DNA of 64,000 nt from Rosa chinensis (lineage: Eukaryota > Streptophyta > Magnoliopsida > Rosales > Rosaceae): positions 2,919,001 to 2,983,000 of the forward strand of contig NC_037088.1 in assembly GCF_002994745.2 (NCBI RefSeq), given 5' to 3'. The translations under genes were made by a program, and so were the position numbers. Positions 10,718 to 22,079 of the stretch are shown here, one piece after another. Under the pieces are notes generated by a model. It had not been told where the DNA came from. It made no database searches and worked only from the letters and a program-made list of their open reading frames with translations. Within the stretch, counting starts at the first letter, position 1. Each line of letters starts with the position of its first letter.

Positions 10718-12327
10718 ATGGTTGATCAGGTTCAACACCCTACTGTCATGCAAAAGGTAGCTGGCCAGCTCCTTCAGCAATCCATTCAGGGTTATGATAC
10801 TGGCTTCCAAAGACAGGGGATGTACCAGAGACGTCCTGCATATGGAAATTACTCCAATGCTGCATTGCAATATTCCATGATGCCAGCTTGCAGAGCTACC
10901 ACTGATCTGTCCATGATTCCATCAACTGCATCCCCAGTTTTTGTGCAAGCCCCTGCAGAGAAAAGCCACTTTGCCATTGATTTCCTTATGGGTGGTGTTT
11001 CTGCTGCTGTATCTAAGACCGCTGCTGCTCCCATTGAGCGTGTCAAGCTTTTGATTCAGAACCAGGATGAAATGATCAAGTCTGGTCGGTTGTCTCAACC
11101 CTACAAGGGCATTGGTGAGTGCTTCTCCAGAACAATCAAGGAAGAAGGATTTGGTTCATTGTGGAGAGGAAACACTGCCAATGTCATCCGTTACTTCCCC
11201 ACTCAGGTTTGTGATGTATCTGTATTTTTTTTCATTCTTTTTTCTGGAAAATGTCATATGACAATGATGATATGCTAAAATTGCTACCTGTATGTCATGG
11301 CAGGCGTTGAACTTTGCATTCAAGGATTACTTCAAGAGGCTATTCAATTTCAAGAAAGACAGGGATGGTTATTGGAAGTGGTTTGCTGGTAACTTGGCCT
11401 CAGGAGGTGCGGCTGGTGCTTCTTCTCTTTTCTTTGTCTACTCTTTGGACTATGCTCGTACCCGTTTGGCTAATGATTCTAAGGCTGCAAAGAAGGGTGG
11501 AGAGAGACAATTCAATGGTCTGATTGATGTGTACAAGAAGACATTGAAATCTGATGGTATTGCTGGTCTATACCGTGGATTCAATATATCATGTGTTGGT
11601 ATCATTGTTTACCGTGGTTTGTACTTTGGACTGTATGATTCACTCAAGCCTGTGGTCCTAACGGGAGGTTTACAGGTTAGTGGATTACATTTTATGTTTT
11701 GTTTTTATTTTTGGTTCATCATTATGGTATTGATATTCTGCTTCTGTGGAATTGGTATGTTTGGAATTTTTTTAATATAAAATTAGAAACTGGTTGATTT
11801 GGCAATTGTAGTACTTTGATTGGTTCTTTGTATTTCTATGTGCTTGTAAATTTTTATTTGTTCTATTTTGGAGGATTGATTCTAAGGATATGCAAATTCT
11901 TCATTTGTTGGCTGCAGTTGTATTTATATTTACTTGACCTGTTCTGGACTCGATTTTTATGGCTTATGAGTGTTCCCTACACATGTTTCAGAGTATCCAG
12001 CTGACATCCTTTTGTTTTTGAAAACTACAGGATAGTTTCTTTGCTAGCTTTGCTCTTGGATGGGTCATCACTAATGGTGCTGGTCTTGCTTCCTACCCAA
12101 TTGACACTGTTCGTAGAAGAATGATGATGACCTCCGGTGAAGCCGTCAAGTACAAGAGTTCTTTTGATGCCTTCACTCAGATCTTGAAGAATGAGGGTGC
12201 CAAGTCCCTGTTCAAGGGTGCTGGTGCAAACATCCTCCGTGCCATTGCTGGTGCTGGTGTCCTTTCTGGTTATGACAAGTTGCAGCTGATTGTGTTCGGG
12301 AAGAAGTATGGTTCTGGATCTGGTTAA
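10718..12327 (+). CDS. Mitochondrial ADP/ATP carrier (adenine nucleotide translocator), copy 1
   Basis: Coding exons 10718-11206, 11304-11675 and 12031-12327 join in frame to 385 residues with GT-AG introns. The protein exchanges matrix ATP for cytosolic ADP across the inner mitochondrial membrane. An N-terminal extension of about 80 residues precedes the carrier core, as in plant members. Carrier signatures are PIERVK (105-110), SLDYAR (210-215) and PIDTVR (310-315), followed by the family hallmark RRRMMM (315-320). The start is MVDQVQHP, 8 bases after the 5'UTR-intron acceptor; the next upstream ATG lies in the intron. Conserved words such as [20 protein letters not shown] and [11 protein letters not shown] match the usual plant consensus, so this copy looks fully functional. 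Copy 2 lies 6.4 kb downstream. Confidence 0.96.
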
Positions 12328-12966
12328 GAATGTCTCGTCTCCCAAGCCAGATAGCTTTTAGATGGTGATGAAAATCTCTTTTTGAGTCTGAAGAACTTAT
12401 TTCGGCAAAATTTTCCTTGAATAATTCAGTTTTAGGGGAGTTGATCCCAAACAGATTTTTACAATGGGATTGATTTTTGTTCTCATAAGCCAGATTTTTA
12501 CTGTGAGTGGTGTAAATGCCACACATATTTGGAGTTTTATTCAGATGATATGCAGGTTATTGGGTGTTTCAATTGTTAAATGTCAATTCTTTTTCTAAAG
12601 TTGTTTTCCGGAACTACTATAGTAGTTTGCATTTTGGTTTCAGGAGCGTTGCCATGTTTCTCTGGAACAATTGCTTTGCAAAGTATTTATGTGCTTGTTT
12701 TCATTATGGTTATTCTGAAAAGAGGGCCAAATATTGTGCTTTACTCTGTCAGTATGAAGTTGCTGATTGTAATATGTGGTCTCCTTGGAGGCTGTTGGGT
12801 TACAGGACCCATCACATTATCTGTTCAGGTATGCATTTTCCGTTCTTCAACTCGTTTTTGTGTTGGTCGTTATGCCGGTTGGTTATCTGATATGATGAAA
12901 AGGTTAAAATATGGAACTTGGTAGCATTGTCATCCATCGCATCGCTACTTACCGTGACCACGACTA
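12328..12966 (+). other. 3'UTR and 3' flank of carrier copy 1 (duplicated segment)
   Basis: This non-coding stretch follows copy 1 and matches the sequence after copy 2 (20369-20859, then 25691-25830). It ends CCGTGACCACGACTAG, where a LINE has inserted. Open frames in it are not conserved between the copies, so I see no gene here. Confidence 0.7.
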
Positions 12967-13199
12967 GTGTTTTTTTTTTTCCCTTCATCGTTGACAAACA
13001 AATTAAGAACACAAACTACAAGGATAAACCTCTAGTCACTCCCACCTTGCTGATTCAAATAGAACGCATGAGACACAGGAAGAGGAGACACTTGTGCCAA
13101 AGTACTGCAAAACGATCCTAAAGATCAAAATTTGCTAATTTGTCTGTCACAAAATTTAGTCTCTCTGAAAATATGCTTGAACCTTCTGGAAGAGAAAGA

Positions 13200-13480
13200 A
13201 AAAGCAATCTTCCAAATATCTTTCACGAAAATCTTAATCTGCCAAGGAGTAGCTACCTTCTTGAGGATGCAATCATGTTGAGCAGCATGTGATGCATTAC
13301 TCAGAGCTGTAGCTTCTGCAATGAGAACTGAAGCAGGTTCTAGATTCTTAGAAGCAGCAAATATAGGTTGACCATTAGCATTCTTAAAAACAAAGCCAAG
13401 AGTAGCAATTCCCTGCCTCACAGAACCATCAAAATTTATTTTAATTTAATCATGATCTGGAGGTTTCGATTTAATATGAA
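13200..13480 (-). pseudogene. LINE RNase H-like domain remnant
   Basis: Minus-strand text KINFDGSVRQGIATLGFVFK, then AEATALSNASHAAQ, matches the start and helix of the RVT_3 RNase H-like domain found at the C-terminus of plant LINEs (N/D-DGS, and AEA with the catalytic Glu). An upstream stop separates it from the zinc-knuckle region, and a 380-base foreign block (13515-13895) lies between them. Confidence 0.75.
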
Positions 13481-13514
13481 TGAATTTAGAAACCTTAGTA
13501 TTACACACTGTAGG

Positions 13515-13895
13515 TGTTGGTATATATACCTCTCAGGCACAAATCCGGAAGCACAAGGCTCGTATAGCCACAAAAGAATGACACACCCCCAAACGAGGGT
13601 CCCCCGATAACACCCCCCCCAATGGGGCAGTATCGGGAACCCAAACGTCCCACATTGAAAGCAAGGGAACTATATCTCCCCAAATCCTCTAAAATATGTC
13701 ATCTCCAACATCCTAAAGATGTAATTGTTTACTATTGCTTTCCATTATCTTTATCTTATAACGTCACTAACTTAGGAATCAGAGTGTTGAAGGCCGGCAC
13801 ACCCAGTCTTCCCTCTGACCTTTGTTTGTTTTACAGATAAACGAGACCGAGAGCGATAGTAACAAGACATCTCGTGATTCTACTGGACTAGACCA
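13515..13895. repeat. Foreign block inside the LINE, LTR-like (tentative)
   Basis: The LINE reading text stops at about 13895 and resumes at about 13500. The 380 bases between start TGTTGG, end ACCA and carry GCCGGC plus a run of nine C. TG...CA termini and a TTATAAGATAAAG-like stretch on the minus strand suggest a short solo LTR. I could not find a matching target duplication, so the type is unsure. Confidence 0.35.
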
Positions 13896-14247
13896 CCCAT
13901 CTATTCAACAAAAACAATAAGATTAGCTCCCAAAGTAGCAGCCCCAAAGAAGGTTTGAGAAGGGGATTAGGATTATTAAACAAAGATTCAATACAAGAGT
14001 GAAAAGAACCAAGCCATTTGTTAGGAACATGTGTGTTTGTTGAAAATCTCCAAACAGCCTTAGCAAAGTTACAATGCATAACAAGATGGTCTAAATTTTC
14101 AATGCCATTTTGGCACAGAGGACAACAAAAAGAAATATTAGAATTATAGAGAGAGAGCTTGTCTTTTGTCTTTAGTCTATTTCTCAAAAGAGTCCAAGCA
14201 AAAATCTTAATTTTAGGAGGCATATGCAATTTCCAAATTTTATTCAA
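13888..14247 (-). pseudogene. LINE zf-RVT domain remnant
   Basis: The minus strand encodes PPKIKIFAWTLLRNRLKTKD followed by CPLCQNGIENLDHLVMHCNF. The W-x(n)-CxLC-x(n)-E-x2-xHL-xxxC pattern is the zinc-binding reverse-transcriptase-associated domain (zf-RVT) of plant LINEs. This is the best preserved stretch of the element, about 115 residues open. Confidence 0.85.
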
Positions 14248-14920
14248 AAACTTTGATTTTGAATGAGAGTGTGCCTTCTGTGCAAGTAACTAAGAAGCAC
14301 TATTAATTAAAAACTTACCAGAGCCTGAAGGTCCCCAAACAAATTCATCCGGCATATCATTCATAGGAATAGAACATCAAGACTTTGCATAACAATATCA
14401 TGAGGAAGCAATGAAGAAAGAGCATCTTTGTTCCACTGAAAATTCTGAATAAAAGAAGAAACTTTAAGAGTCCAATCTAAATGGTTCCTCTCATCTTCAG
14501 GAATTACCAAATAAAGAGGATAAGGGAGAACCCAATTAAAAGACCAAAATAAAATATCCTTACCATTCCCAATAGTCCATCTCATACCTTCCATTACTAA
14601 AGACCTGGCATCAAGAATTCATTTCCAGGCTAAAGAATTGGAAGCCTTCTTATTAATAGATAACAAGTGTGAATTTCTAAGGTACTTGGCAGTCGCCAAT
14701 TGAACCCACCAATTATGAGGCTCAGTGAGAGCTAAAGCAGCTTTATTAAACCACTCAGCGGGCCTAATTCCTAAACCTCCCATTTCCTTAGGAAGTCAAA
14801 CTTGTTCCCAAGCCACATAAGAGTTCTTAACACCCCAAAAGAAATTTCTAAAATGGTTATCAAGAGCAATAGTAACTTTTTTAGGACATTTAGAACATGA
14901 TAAAACATGGTTAGGCAAAA

Positions 14921-15023
14921 ATAATACAAGATTTAATAAGATGAATCTAAGTAGGAGCAAATAACCATTTTAGAGACAGAAATAATACAAGATTTAATAA
15001 GATGAATCTAAGTAGGAGCAAAT
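14921..15023. repeat. 61-bp tandem duplication inside the LINE
   Basis: ATAATACAAGATTTAATAAG begins at 14921 and again at 14982, with matching text after each. The duplication sits exactly where the reverse-transcriptase active-site region is missing, so it may mark a deletion repair joint. Confidence 0.8.
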
Positions 15024-15646
15024 TCAAAAGCTGATAAACAAGAAGTAAGATATATAGTCCCAATTAAGATAATCATAAGCTTTCTCTAGGTCTAATTTAA
15101 GAGCCATGGATCCTTGCTTACCTTTCCTTTTGTTAAAAGTGGAGAATAATTCATGAGCAATAAGAATATTATCTTGAATTGATCTGCCAGGTGCAAAGGC
15201 GCCTTGATTCTGAGAAATGAATTTATTCAATAAAGGCTGTAAGCGATGAATAATAACTTTAGAGATTACCTTGTAAGAAACATTGCATAAGCTAATAGGT
15301 CTATAGTGGTGGACTGTTTCGGGAGCCTTAGTTTTTGGAATAAGAACAATATTAGTTCTATTTATTAAACTAAGATCTAAATTTGAAGAAAAGAAAGAAG
15401 AAACTAATTGAAAAAGAGAATCATTAACCTGATTATAATAGGTGTGAAGAAAATGGCATGAATGTCGTCAGGACCTGGTGCTTTAAGAGGACCAGTGTTA
15501 TGGACTACATTATAAACTTCCATCATAGTAATTGGAGCTAATAGTGAAGCATTATCTTCCGCTGAAATACAATGTGAAATACAAGAAAGAAAATCAATAG
15601 TAGAATGAAAAGAAGGTGTAGTTGCGGAAGTAAAACGTTTTTTCAA
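15024..15646 (-). pseudogene. LINE reverse-transcriptase remnant
   Basis: Minus-strand words GPLKAPGPDD (15500s) and NQGAFAPGRSIQDNILIAHE, then KLDLEKAYD (15200-15070), are the characteristic motifs of plant LINE reverse transcriptase (KAPGPDG, QSAFVPGRxIxDNxLxAxE, KxDxxKAYD). They lie in two frames separated by stops. Confidence 0.9.
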
Positions 15647-15939
15647 AGAGGAGATAAGAACTGAAGAAATTAGCTTGGGAGAATCTACCCAAATACCAGT
15701 GTCATCTTTAATTTTATGAATTAGATTTTTCTTTTTACATAAGCAAAGCTTGTGTCTGAAAAAACTTAGTATTCTTATCCCCTAGTTGAAGCTATTTACA
15801 TTTTGCTCTTTGTGCCCAAAAAAACTTCTTCATCTAAATAAATCTTTTGTAATTCTTTCACTCAAGCAGCTTCGTGATCAAGAAGAATAGAATTAGGCTG
15901 AGAGATAATATTAGCTTGAACATATTGTAATTTAGAATA

Positions 15940-16168
15940 GGGAGAATAATACTTTGGTCACTCAACTATGACTCATTCGACACTTTGGTCACTCAAGTAT
16001 TACACTGTCATTCACAAAAGTCACTTTGTTGTGAGAAAAAAAATGCCCTTTGGGTGACTTTTGTGAATGACAGTGTAATACTTGAATGACCAAAGTGATA
16101 TATTTGAAACTTGAGTGACCAAAGTATCGAATGAGTCATAGTTGAGTGACCATTTGTGAAATTCTCCC
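15940..16168. mobile_element. Mutator-type MITE (229 bp)
   Basis: The ends are inverse copies starting GGGAGAAT and sharing GGTCACTCAACTATGACTCA on both arms, so the element can fold on itself. It is flanked by a perfect 9-bp duplication TTTAGAATA (15931-15939 and 16169-16177), the Mutator-type length. It inserted into the LINE after the LINE had arrived. Confidence 0.9.
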
Positions 16169-16490
16169 TTTAGAATAAATATCTTTCATTATGTGGAAAA
16201 CATAACAAAAAATAGTGAAGTTCCAATTTCTAGCCAAAGCTTGAAAAGCATTTGTTTTTGTAACAAAGTTTTCAATAGCATTACTAAAAGTGGCAGTTAG
16301 CCAAGAGTTATGATCTGAATCAGAAATAGGGAGATTAGTAAGAGACATATCAGGGAATAACGATAAAGCTTCCAGGTTAGCAACAACTCGGTCTAAACGC
16401 TCATAACTTACATTGTACAGTCATCTTGTTGTTTATTACACCAAGTGAAAACATTACCATTAAAAGGTAATGAAACTAGAACAGCATTAT

Positions 16491-17008
16491 TTAGGAAAGC
16501 ACGAAATTGAACCATAAATCTATTACTCTATTAGCCATTCGCACACCACCAATTTTCTCATCCAAAGATAAAATGCAATTAAAATCACCCATGATGATCC
16601 ATGGAGTATCAGAATTAGGTTTAAGGGTTAGTAAGTGATTCCATAAAGTAGCCTGCATATGCTTATGAGGAAACATATATAAGAAAGTCAAAAACTAAGC
16701 ATCCCCATTCTGCGAATTGTTGCAAAAGCAATGTATACAACAAAAGTTATTAAAAGGAAGCTTATTTACTAATTTCTTAGAAGCCTCCTCATCAAGACAT
16801 CAAGTCTAGTGTCAAGAAGACACAATACATCTAAATGCAAAAGAGAGATTAGAAAGGTGATTTGAGCCAAAAGACCTTTCCGTGAACCTTCACGGCAAGT
16901 CCAACATAACATTGTCATTTGGAAACACTTGGATATATAGGAAGATTCTTTATGAAATTCTTTTAAATAGTCCCGTCTTTTCTTCCGTAGGCTATGGATT
17001 TTCCACAA
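16491..17008 (-). pseudogene. LINE endonuclease remnant
   Basis: Minus-strand words TMLCWTCREGSRKGLLAQ and LLHLDVLCLLDTRLD at the N-terminus, and later WIIMGDFNCIL, match the apurinic-type endonuclease of plant LINEs (the opening LxWNCRG, the E/D-T-R/K step and the catalytic GDFN). N-to-W/T changes and stops show decay. Confidence 0.8.
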
Positions 17009-17089
17009 GTACTTGTAAGCAATGATCTTCTTAAGATCGATCTGATTAGCAGCGAGTATATTTCATGGTAGAGGGTAATCTAAAAATAA

Positions 17090-17825
17090 AATGAACTAAA
17101 TGCTGTTTACTCTCTATATTTATAGAATTTTGACGTTTCAATCTTTCACTTTTTAATTTTACCCTGATATCCTATAAACTCTCTAATTTCACACAGAATG
17201 TATTTGCCGTCAACTCTCCTCCGTTAAATTGCTGACGTGGCATCCCTTTCACGTTAAAATGTCTTTTCTACACTTATTTTATCTCCATCTTCTTCATCCA
17301 AAACCAAGCCCAACCTTAGAACCATATGAACCCTAATTGGAGATTTGGAGCGGGTTGGGTCAAAACCCTTCTTTCTTGTTCTTCCAGCTCTGTTTATCTC
17401 CATCTTCTTCATCCAAAAACAAGCCCAACCTTGGAACCACGTGAACCCTAATTGGAGATTTGGGGCGGGTTTTTGACCCAATTACAAACTGTGGAAATTG
17501 CATAGATGAGAAGAGCAGGGGTTGGGGAGGAGGAGGAGGAGGTACCGGAGATCAAGAACACGGCGCAGATCAAAAAAGCAGTCCAATCAAGACTGATGGT
17601 TTCAGTTTCGATCCCCAACAGAGCTATAGTGGGCTTCGTTCGACGTCATAAAGCAGCAAGCAACCCGTGGCGGATCCTAGACCCGCCGAGGTCCAGTGGA
17701 AGAAGGAGCTCTACGCAACTCATCGGCGTCGTCGGTCTTCCCGTCGAAATTAAGCACCTTCCCGTCGTCGAAATTAGGAAGAATATGGTTACTGTTCATG
17801 GGTGGAAGGTTCTATCTAGGCTCTC
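17090..17825. repeat. Repeat-derived stretch with a 115-bp tandem duplication
   Basis: About 17280-17394 and 17395-17470 are two copies of a unit (TATCTCCATCTTCTTCATCC at each start, GAGATTTGG near the end). Upstream text such as CTCCTCCGTTAAATTGCTGACGTGGCA resembles the ends of plant MITE/MULE families. An open frame at 17506-17832 has no recognisable domain. The block lies between the LINE and the resumed carrier flank at about 17826, so it is part of, or next to, the same insertion. Confidence 0.5.
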
Positions 17826-18100
17826 TAGTTGAAAGTATATGATAATATAACAGAATTTGTATAATGTCAAATCTCTTTTTTTATTTTTTGAAAGGGGGTC
17901 AAATCTCTTTTATGATCACTGAAAAGTATAAGATGGAGGCTAAATCCAATTCTTCGTTGACCCAGTTTTGTTGAATAAACGTGATTTTGATTATTAAGTA
18001 ACCCCTCAAGGACCAAGACTCGAAAGTGATCTGTTGTGAATTTGCTACATAATGAATGGTACAAAAGCCCATCACAACATATTCAAATTCAAATTTGCAA
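17826..18100 (+). promoter_or_regulatory. Old 3' flank of carrier copy 1, now the upstream region of copy 2
   Basis: From GTTGAAAGTAT to CACAACATATTCAAAT this stretch matches 25840-26098, the flank after copy 2, and has no counterpart upstream of copy 1. It joins directly to the leader exon of copy 2 at about 18100. An AGCCCA (site II-like) word is present at 18066-18071, where the equivalent flank near 26075 reads AGCTCA. Promoter function is inferred from position only. Confidence 0.6.
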
Positions 18101-18225
18101 TAGACTCTCGCCTCCTCCACACAACGCCCGCTCTCTCTAGGAAACGTGTCTTTGAGCATTTCAGCAGCCAAGAGCTCAAGGCGGAGACCCTCGCAGCCTT
18201 CAATCGCCCTTCATTTTCTTCCAAG
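18101..18225 (+). other. 5' untranslated exon of ADP/ATP carrier copy 2
   Basis: This matches 9130-9254 closely and ends TTCCAAG at a GTATAC donor. The intron that follows (18226-18752, 527 bases) is about 930 bases shorter than in copy 1; its 3' part is homologous and the middle is missing. Confidence 0.65.
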
Positions 18226-18760
18226 GTATACCAATTTCTTGTTCTACATCTGTGTGTTTTCATTCCAGAGATAGATGATGCTGGTTGATATATGTTGGTA
18301 ATTTCAAAATATCTGGCTTGATTTTCTTTTCTTTATTTAGTCATTTCTGAGACGTCCTGCGGGGGGTTTAGTATGGAAATTATTCCTATGTAAAACTTCA
18401 TTTGTATTTTGGGGGGTTTAGTATAATAAATGAAATGTTGTATGCCCAGTTTAGAATTATGTTTGCTAATATTTTTTATTCAAATGTGTTCTATGTCTGA
18501 TTTCAATTGTTTTCTGCCTGTTGGTGTTGTAAGACCTGGTGATTGTGCTCAATCTCTTCTGCCATCTGTCTTTTTGGATTGATGGATTTTATAGCTATTC
18601 AGTCAGTCTATTTGAGGCTTTACAATGTGATTCTTATTTGCGTTTAACCTAAATGTTTTACTTTTAAACTTGATCATCGGCTCATGTTTATCGTGGAACT
18701 TTGATTATAATCCGTTAATATCTGTTTTTAATGTTTTTGGTTTTACTTGTAGGAGACGCA

Positions 18761-20368
18761 ATGGTTGATCAGGTTCAACACCCTACTGTCATGCAAAAGG
18801 TAGCTGGCCAGCTCCTTCAGCAATCCATTCAGGGATATGATACTGGCTTCCAAAGACAGGGGATGTACCAGAGACGTCCTGCATATGGAAATTATTCCAA
18901 TGCTGCATTGCAATACCCCATGATGCCAGCTTGCAGAGCTACCACTGATCTGTCCATGATTCCATCAACTGCATCCCCAGTGTTTGTGCAAGCCCCCGCA
19001 GAGAAAAGCCACTTTGTCATTGATTTCCTTATGGGTGGTGTTTCTGGTGCTGTATCTAAGACCGCTGCTGCTCCCATTGAGCGTGTCAAGCTTTTGGTTC
19101 AGAACCAGGATGAAATGATCAAGTCTGGTCGGTTGTCTCAACCCTACAAGGGCATTGGTGAGTGCTTCTCCAGAACAATCAAGGAAGAAGGATTTGGTTC
19201 ATTGTGGAGAGGAAACGCTACCAACGTCATCCGTTACTTCCCCACTCAGGTTTGTGATGTTTCTCTGTTTTTTCTTTTCTCTGGAAAATGTCATACGACG
19301 ATGACGATATGCTGAAATTGCTACCTGTATTTCATGGCAGGCGTTCAACTTTGCATTCAAGGATTACTTCAAGAGGCTATTCAATTTCAAGAAAGACAGG
19401 GATGGTTATTGGAAGTGGTTTGCTGGTAACTTGGCCTCAGGAGCTGCAGCTGGTGCTTCTTCTTCTTTGTTTGTCTACTCTTTGGACTATGCTCGTACCC
19501 GTTTGACTAATGATTCTAAGGCTGTAAAGATGGGAGGAGAGAGACAATTCAATGGTCTGATTGATGTGTACAAGAAGACATTGAAATCTGATGGTATTGC
19601 TGGTCTATACCGTGGATTCAGTGTATCAATTGTTGGTATCATTGTTTACCGTGGTTTGTACTTTGGACTGTATGATTCACTCAAGCCTGTGGTCCTAACG
19701 GGAGGTTTGCAGGTTAGTGGATCACATTTTACGTTTTGTTTTTATTTTTGGTTCATCATTATGGTATTGATATTTTGCTTCTGTTGAATTGGTTTTCTGT
19801 TTTTTTTTTTTTAATATAAAATGAGAAATTTGTTGATTTGGCAATTGTAGTAATTTGATTTGTGTTCTTTGTATTTCTATGTGCTTGTAAATTTCTATTT
19901 ATTCTATTTTGGAGGATTGATTCTAAGGATATGCAAATTCTTTATTTGTTGGCTGTAGTTGTATTTATATTTACTTGACCTGTTCTGGACTCGATTTTTA
20001 TGGCTTATGAGTGTTCCCTACACATGTTTCAGAGTATCCAGCTGACATCGTTTTGTTTTTGAAAACTACAGGATAGTTTCTTTGCTAGCTTTGCTCTTGG
20101 ATGGGTCATCACTAATGGTGCTGGTCTTGCTGCCTACCCAATGGACACTGTTCGTAGAAGAATGATGATGACCTCCGGTGAAGCCGTCAAGTACAAGAGT
20201 TCTTTTGATGCCTTTGCGCAGATCTTGAAGAATGAGGGTGCCAAGTCCCTGTTCAAGGGTGCTGGTGCAAACATCCTCCGTGGCATTGCTGGTGCTGGTG
20301 TCCTTTCTGGTTATGACAAGTTGCAGCTGATTGTGTTCGGGAAGAGTTACGGTTCTGGATCTGGTTAA
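18761..20368 (+). CDS. Mitochondrial ADP/ATP carrier, copy 2 (tandem duplicate)
   Basis: Exons 18761-19249, 19341-19712 and 20072-20368 have exactly the lengths of copy 1 and encode 385 residues. The signatures PIERVK, SLDYAR, PMDTVR and RRRMMM remain, so transport of ATP and ADP is still plausible. Roughly 20 residues differ from copy 1, several in words that are nearly fixed in plants: RGNTANV to RGNATNV, QALNF to [13 protein letters not shown] to [15 protein letters not shown] to KAVKMGG, NISCVG to SVSIVG, and YPIDT to YPMDT. Copy 1 keeps the usual residue at each of these, so copy 2 is the diverging paralogue. It has no stop or frameshift. Its upstream region comes from copy 1's 3' flank. 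Confidence 0.93.
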
Positions 20369-20859
20369 GAATGTCTCCTCTCCCAAGCCAGATAGCTTTT
20401 AGATGATGATGATGAAAATCTCTTCCTTTTTTTTTTTTTTTTTTTTTAGTCTGAAGTACTTATTTCGGCAAAATTTTCCTTGAATAATTCAGTTATAGGG
20501 GAGTTGTTCCCAAACAGATTTTTACAATGTGGTGTAAATTTCACACATATTTGGAATTTTAGTCAGATGATATGCAGGTTATTTTGTGTGTTTCAATTGT
20601 TAAATGTCAATTCTTTTTCTAAAGTTGTTTTCTGGAACTACTAGAGTAGTATTGCATTTTGATTTAAGGAGCATTGCAATGTTTCTCTGGAACAATTGCT
20701 TTGCAAAGGATTCGTGTGCTTGTTTTCATTATGGTTATTCTGAAAAGAAGGCCCAATATTGTGCCTTACTCTGCCAGTATGAAGTTGTTGATTGTATTAT
20801 GTGGTTGATGTATGTGGTCTCCTTGGACCCATCACTTGATCTGTTCAGGTAGGCATTTT
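20369..20859 (+). other. 3'UTR and flank of carrier copy 2
   Basis: Homologous to 12328-12840. It contains a T run at about 20425-20448 that copy 1 lacks. The homology stops at GCATTTT (20853-20859) and resumes at 25691, so the flank was split by an insertion. No gene is seen. Confidence 0.7.
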
Positions 20860-22079
20860 GGTTCTTGACCAAATACCTAAATTCGGCCTAACTGGAATTC
20901 ACGGAATTCACTTACTCCACTAAAGATTTATATGGATAATTACCTCCATTTAAGTGTAAAATTACAATTTTATAATATACCCAATTAATAAATTACAACT
21001 CTGCCACTGCCACTCTCCCAGTAAAACCACCTATTCCCGATCAATCACGGTCTCTCTCTCTCCCCTCTTCGATTTCTTGTCTTACAAGGCGCGCGATTCA
21101 GTTAGGTTCTTGAGCAGCTTCACATTCTGCTCCAACGATTTCCCCAGCCGCCAATTCTCAACTTGCAGTGGCTCCAATTCCTTGTCGGAAATCGCACCGA
21201 CGGTTATTTCTCAGTCATTGCCGGCAAAGACTTGTGTGAGGGGTTTTGTACCGAACAGGAGGTGGAGGTGGGTACATAAGGCAGGCGATCTAAGGCTGGA
21301 TCTTCATCCGCATCTGCGTAGTTGAAGCAGCCGGCGGTGGTGCGCCTCTCCGTAAGATCTGCTCCGTTCCGGTTCGAACACAAGTACGGGATCTATCTCA
21401 TTCTGACCTTAGAGGACGGTGAGTATCAATTTGTATTTTTGTAGTTACTGGTTGTTGTGAGAAAGAATGGCATGGTAAGTAGTTCTTTTGGATTATGAAG
21501 AAGCAAGTTGTGGTGTTTGGTACGTTTTTGTTAGCCGCAGACTGAATGTTAGCTGATTATTTTTTTGTGTATTGTCTGTGTGTTACAAGATTGAGGTTCT
21601 TAATCCTCTCAATGATGATATCCATTATTTGGTTTCCAATGACAGTGAAAGTGGTGTTCAGCCCGGAGAGGATGATGTTTCTATACGAAAAAGTCATCAA
21701 GTTGAAAGAGATTGTGACATCTACAGCGTGAATTTTGAGAAACTAATAATTGATTCTTCAAAAGATTATAAACGTATGGGCAAAGTTGCTGTATTTAAGC
21801 AGAAGAGTTGTGCATTATTGAAGCACTATTATGGAGGGACAATAAAAAGATTAGGGTTGATTACATATAAGTGCATTTTTAAATGTGTTTTTAGCCATAA
21901 GACCACTAACTAATTTTTTCTCTCATAAGGCCACTAGATTAAAAAATGTATTATATTTTGGATATAAAAATTAAGATATTTACATAAATGCCACTAGAGT
22001 AAAAGTCAACAATCATTCTCTCTCTCCTCTCCGGCGAGGTCTCCGGTCAACTCCGTCAGGTCTCCGGCAAACTCTGGCT

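Larger units (their letters stand above)
12968..17030 (-). mobile_element. Degenerate LINE (non-LTR retrotransposon)
   Basis: On the plus strand the element begins with a T run (12968-12980), the poly(A) tail of a minus-strand LINE. Reading the minus strand from the right, the domains come in the usual order: endonuclease (17008-16491), reverse transcriptase (15646-15024), zf-RVT zinc knuckle (14247-13888) and a C-terminal RNase H-like domain (13480-13200). Stops and frameshifts break every domain, and the catalytic YxDD part of the reverse transcriptase is missing between about 15020 and 14600. ORF1 is not seen. It inserted in the 3' flank of carrier copy 1, which resumes at about 17826. Confidence 0.9.

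Noticed and set aside
10849..11046. Minus-strand frame inside carrier copy 1, also present in copy 2
   Set aside because: It mirrors a strongly conserved coding exon; conservation is explained by the sense strand.
12025..12345. Minus-strand 106-codon frame, present in both carrier copies
   Set aside because: It is the antisense of carrier exon 3 and shows no independent features.
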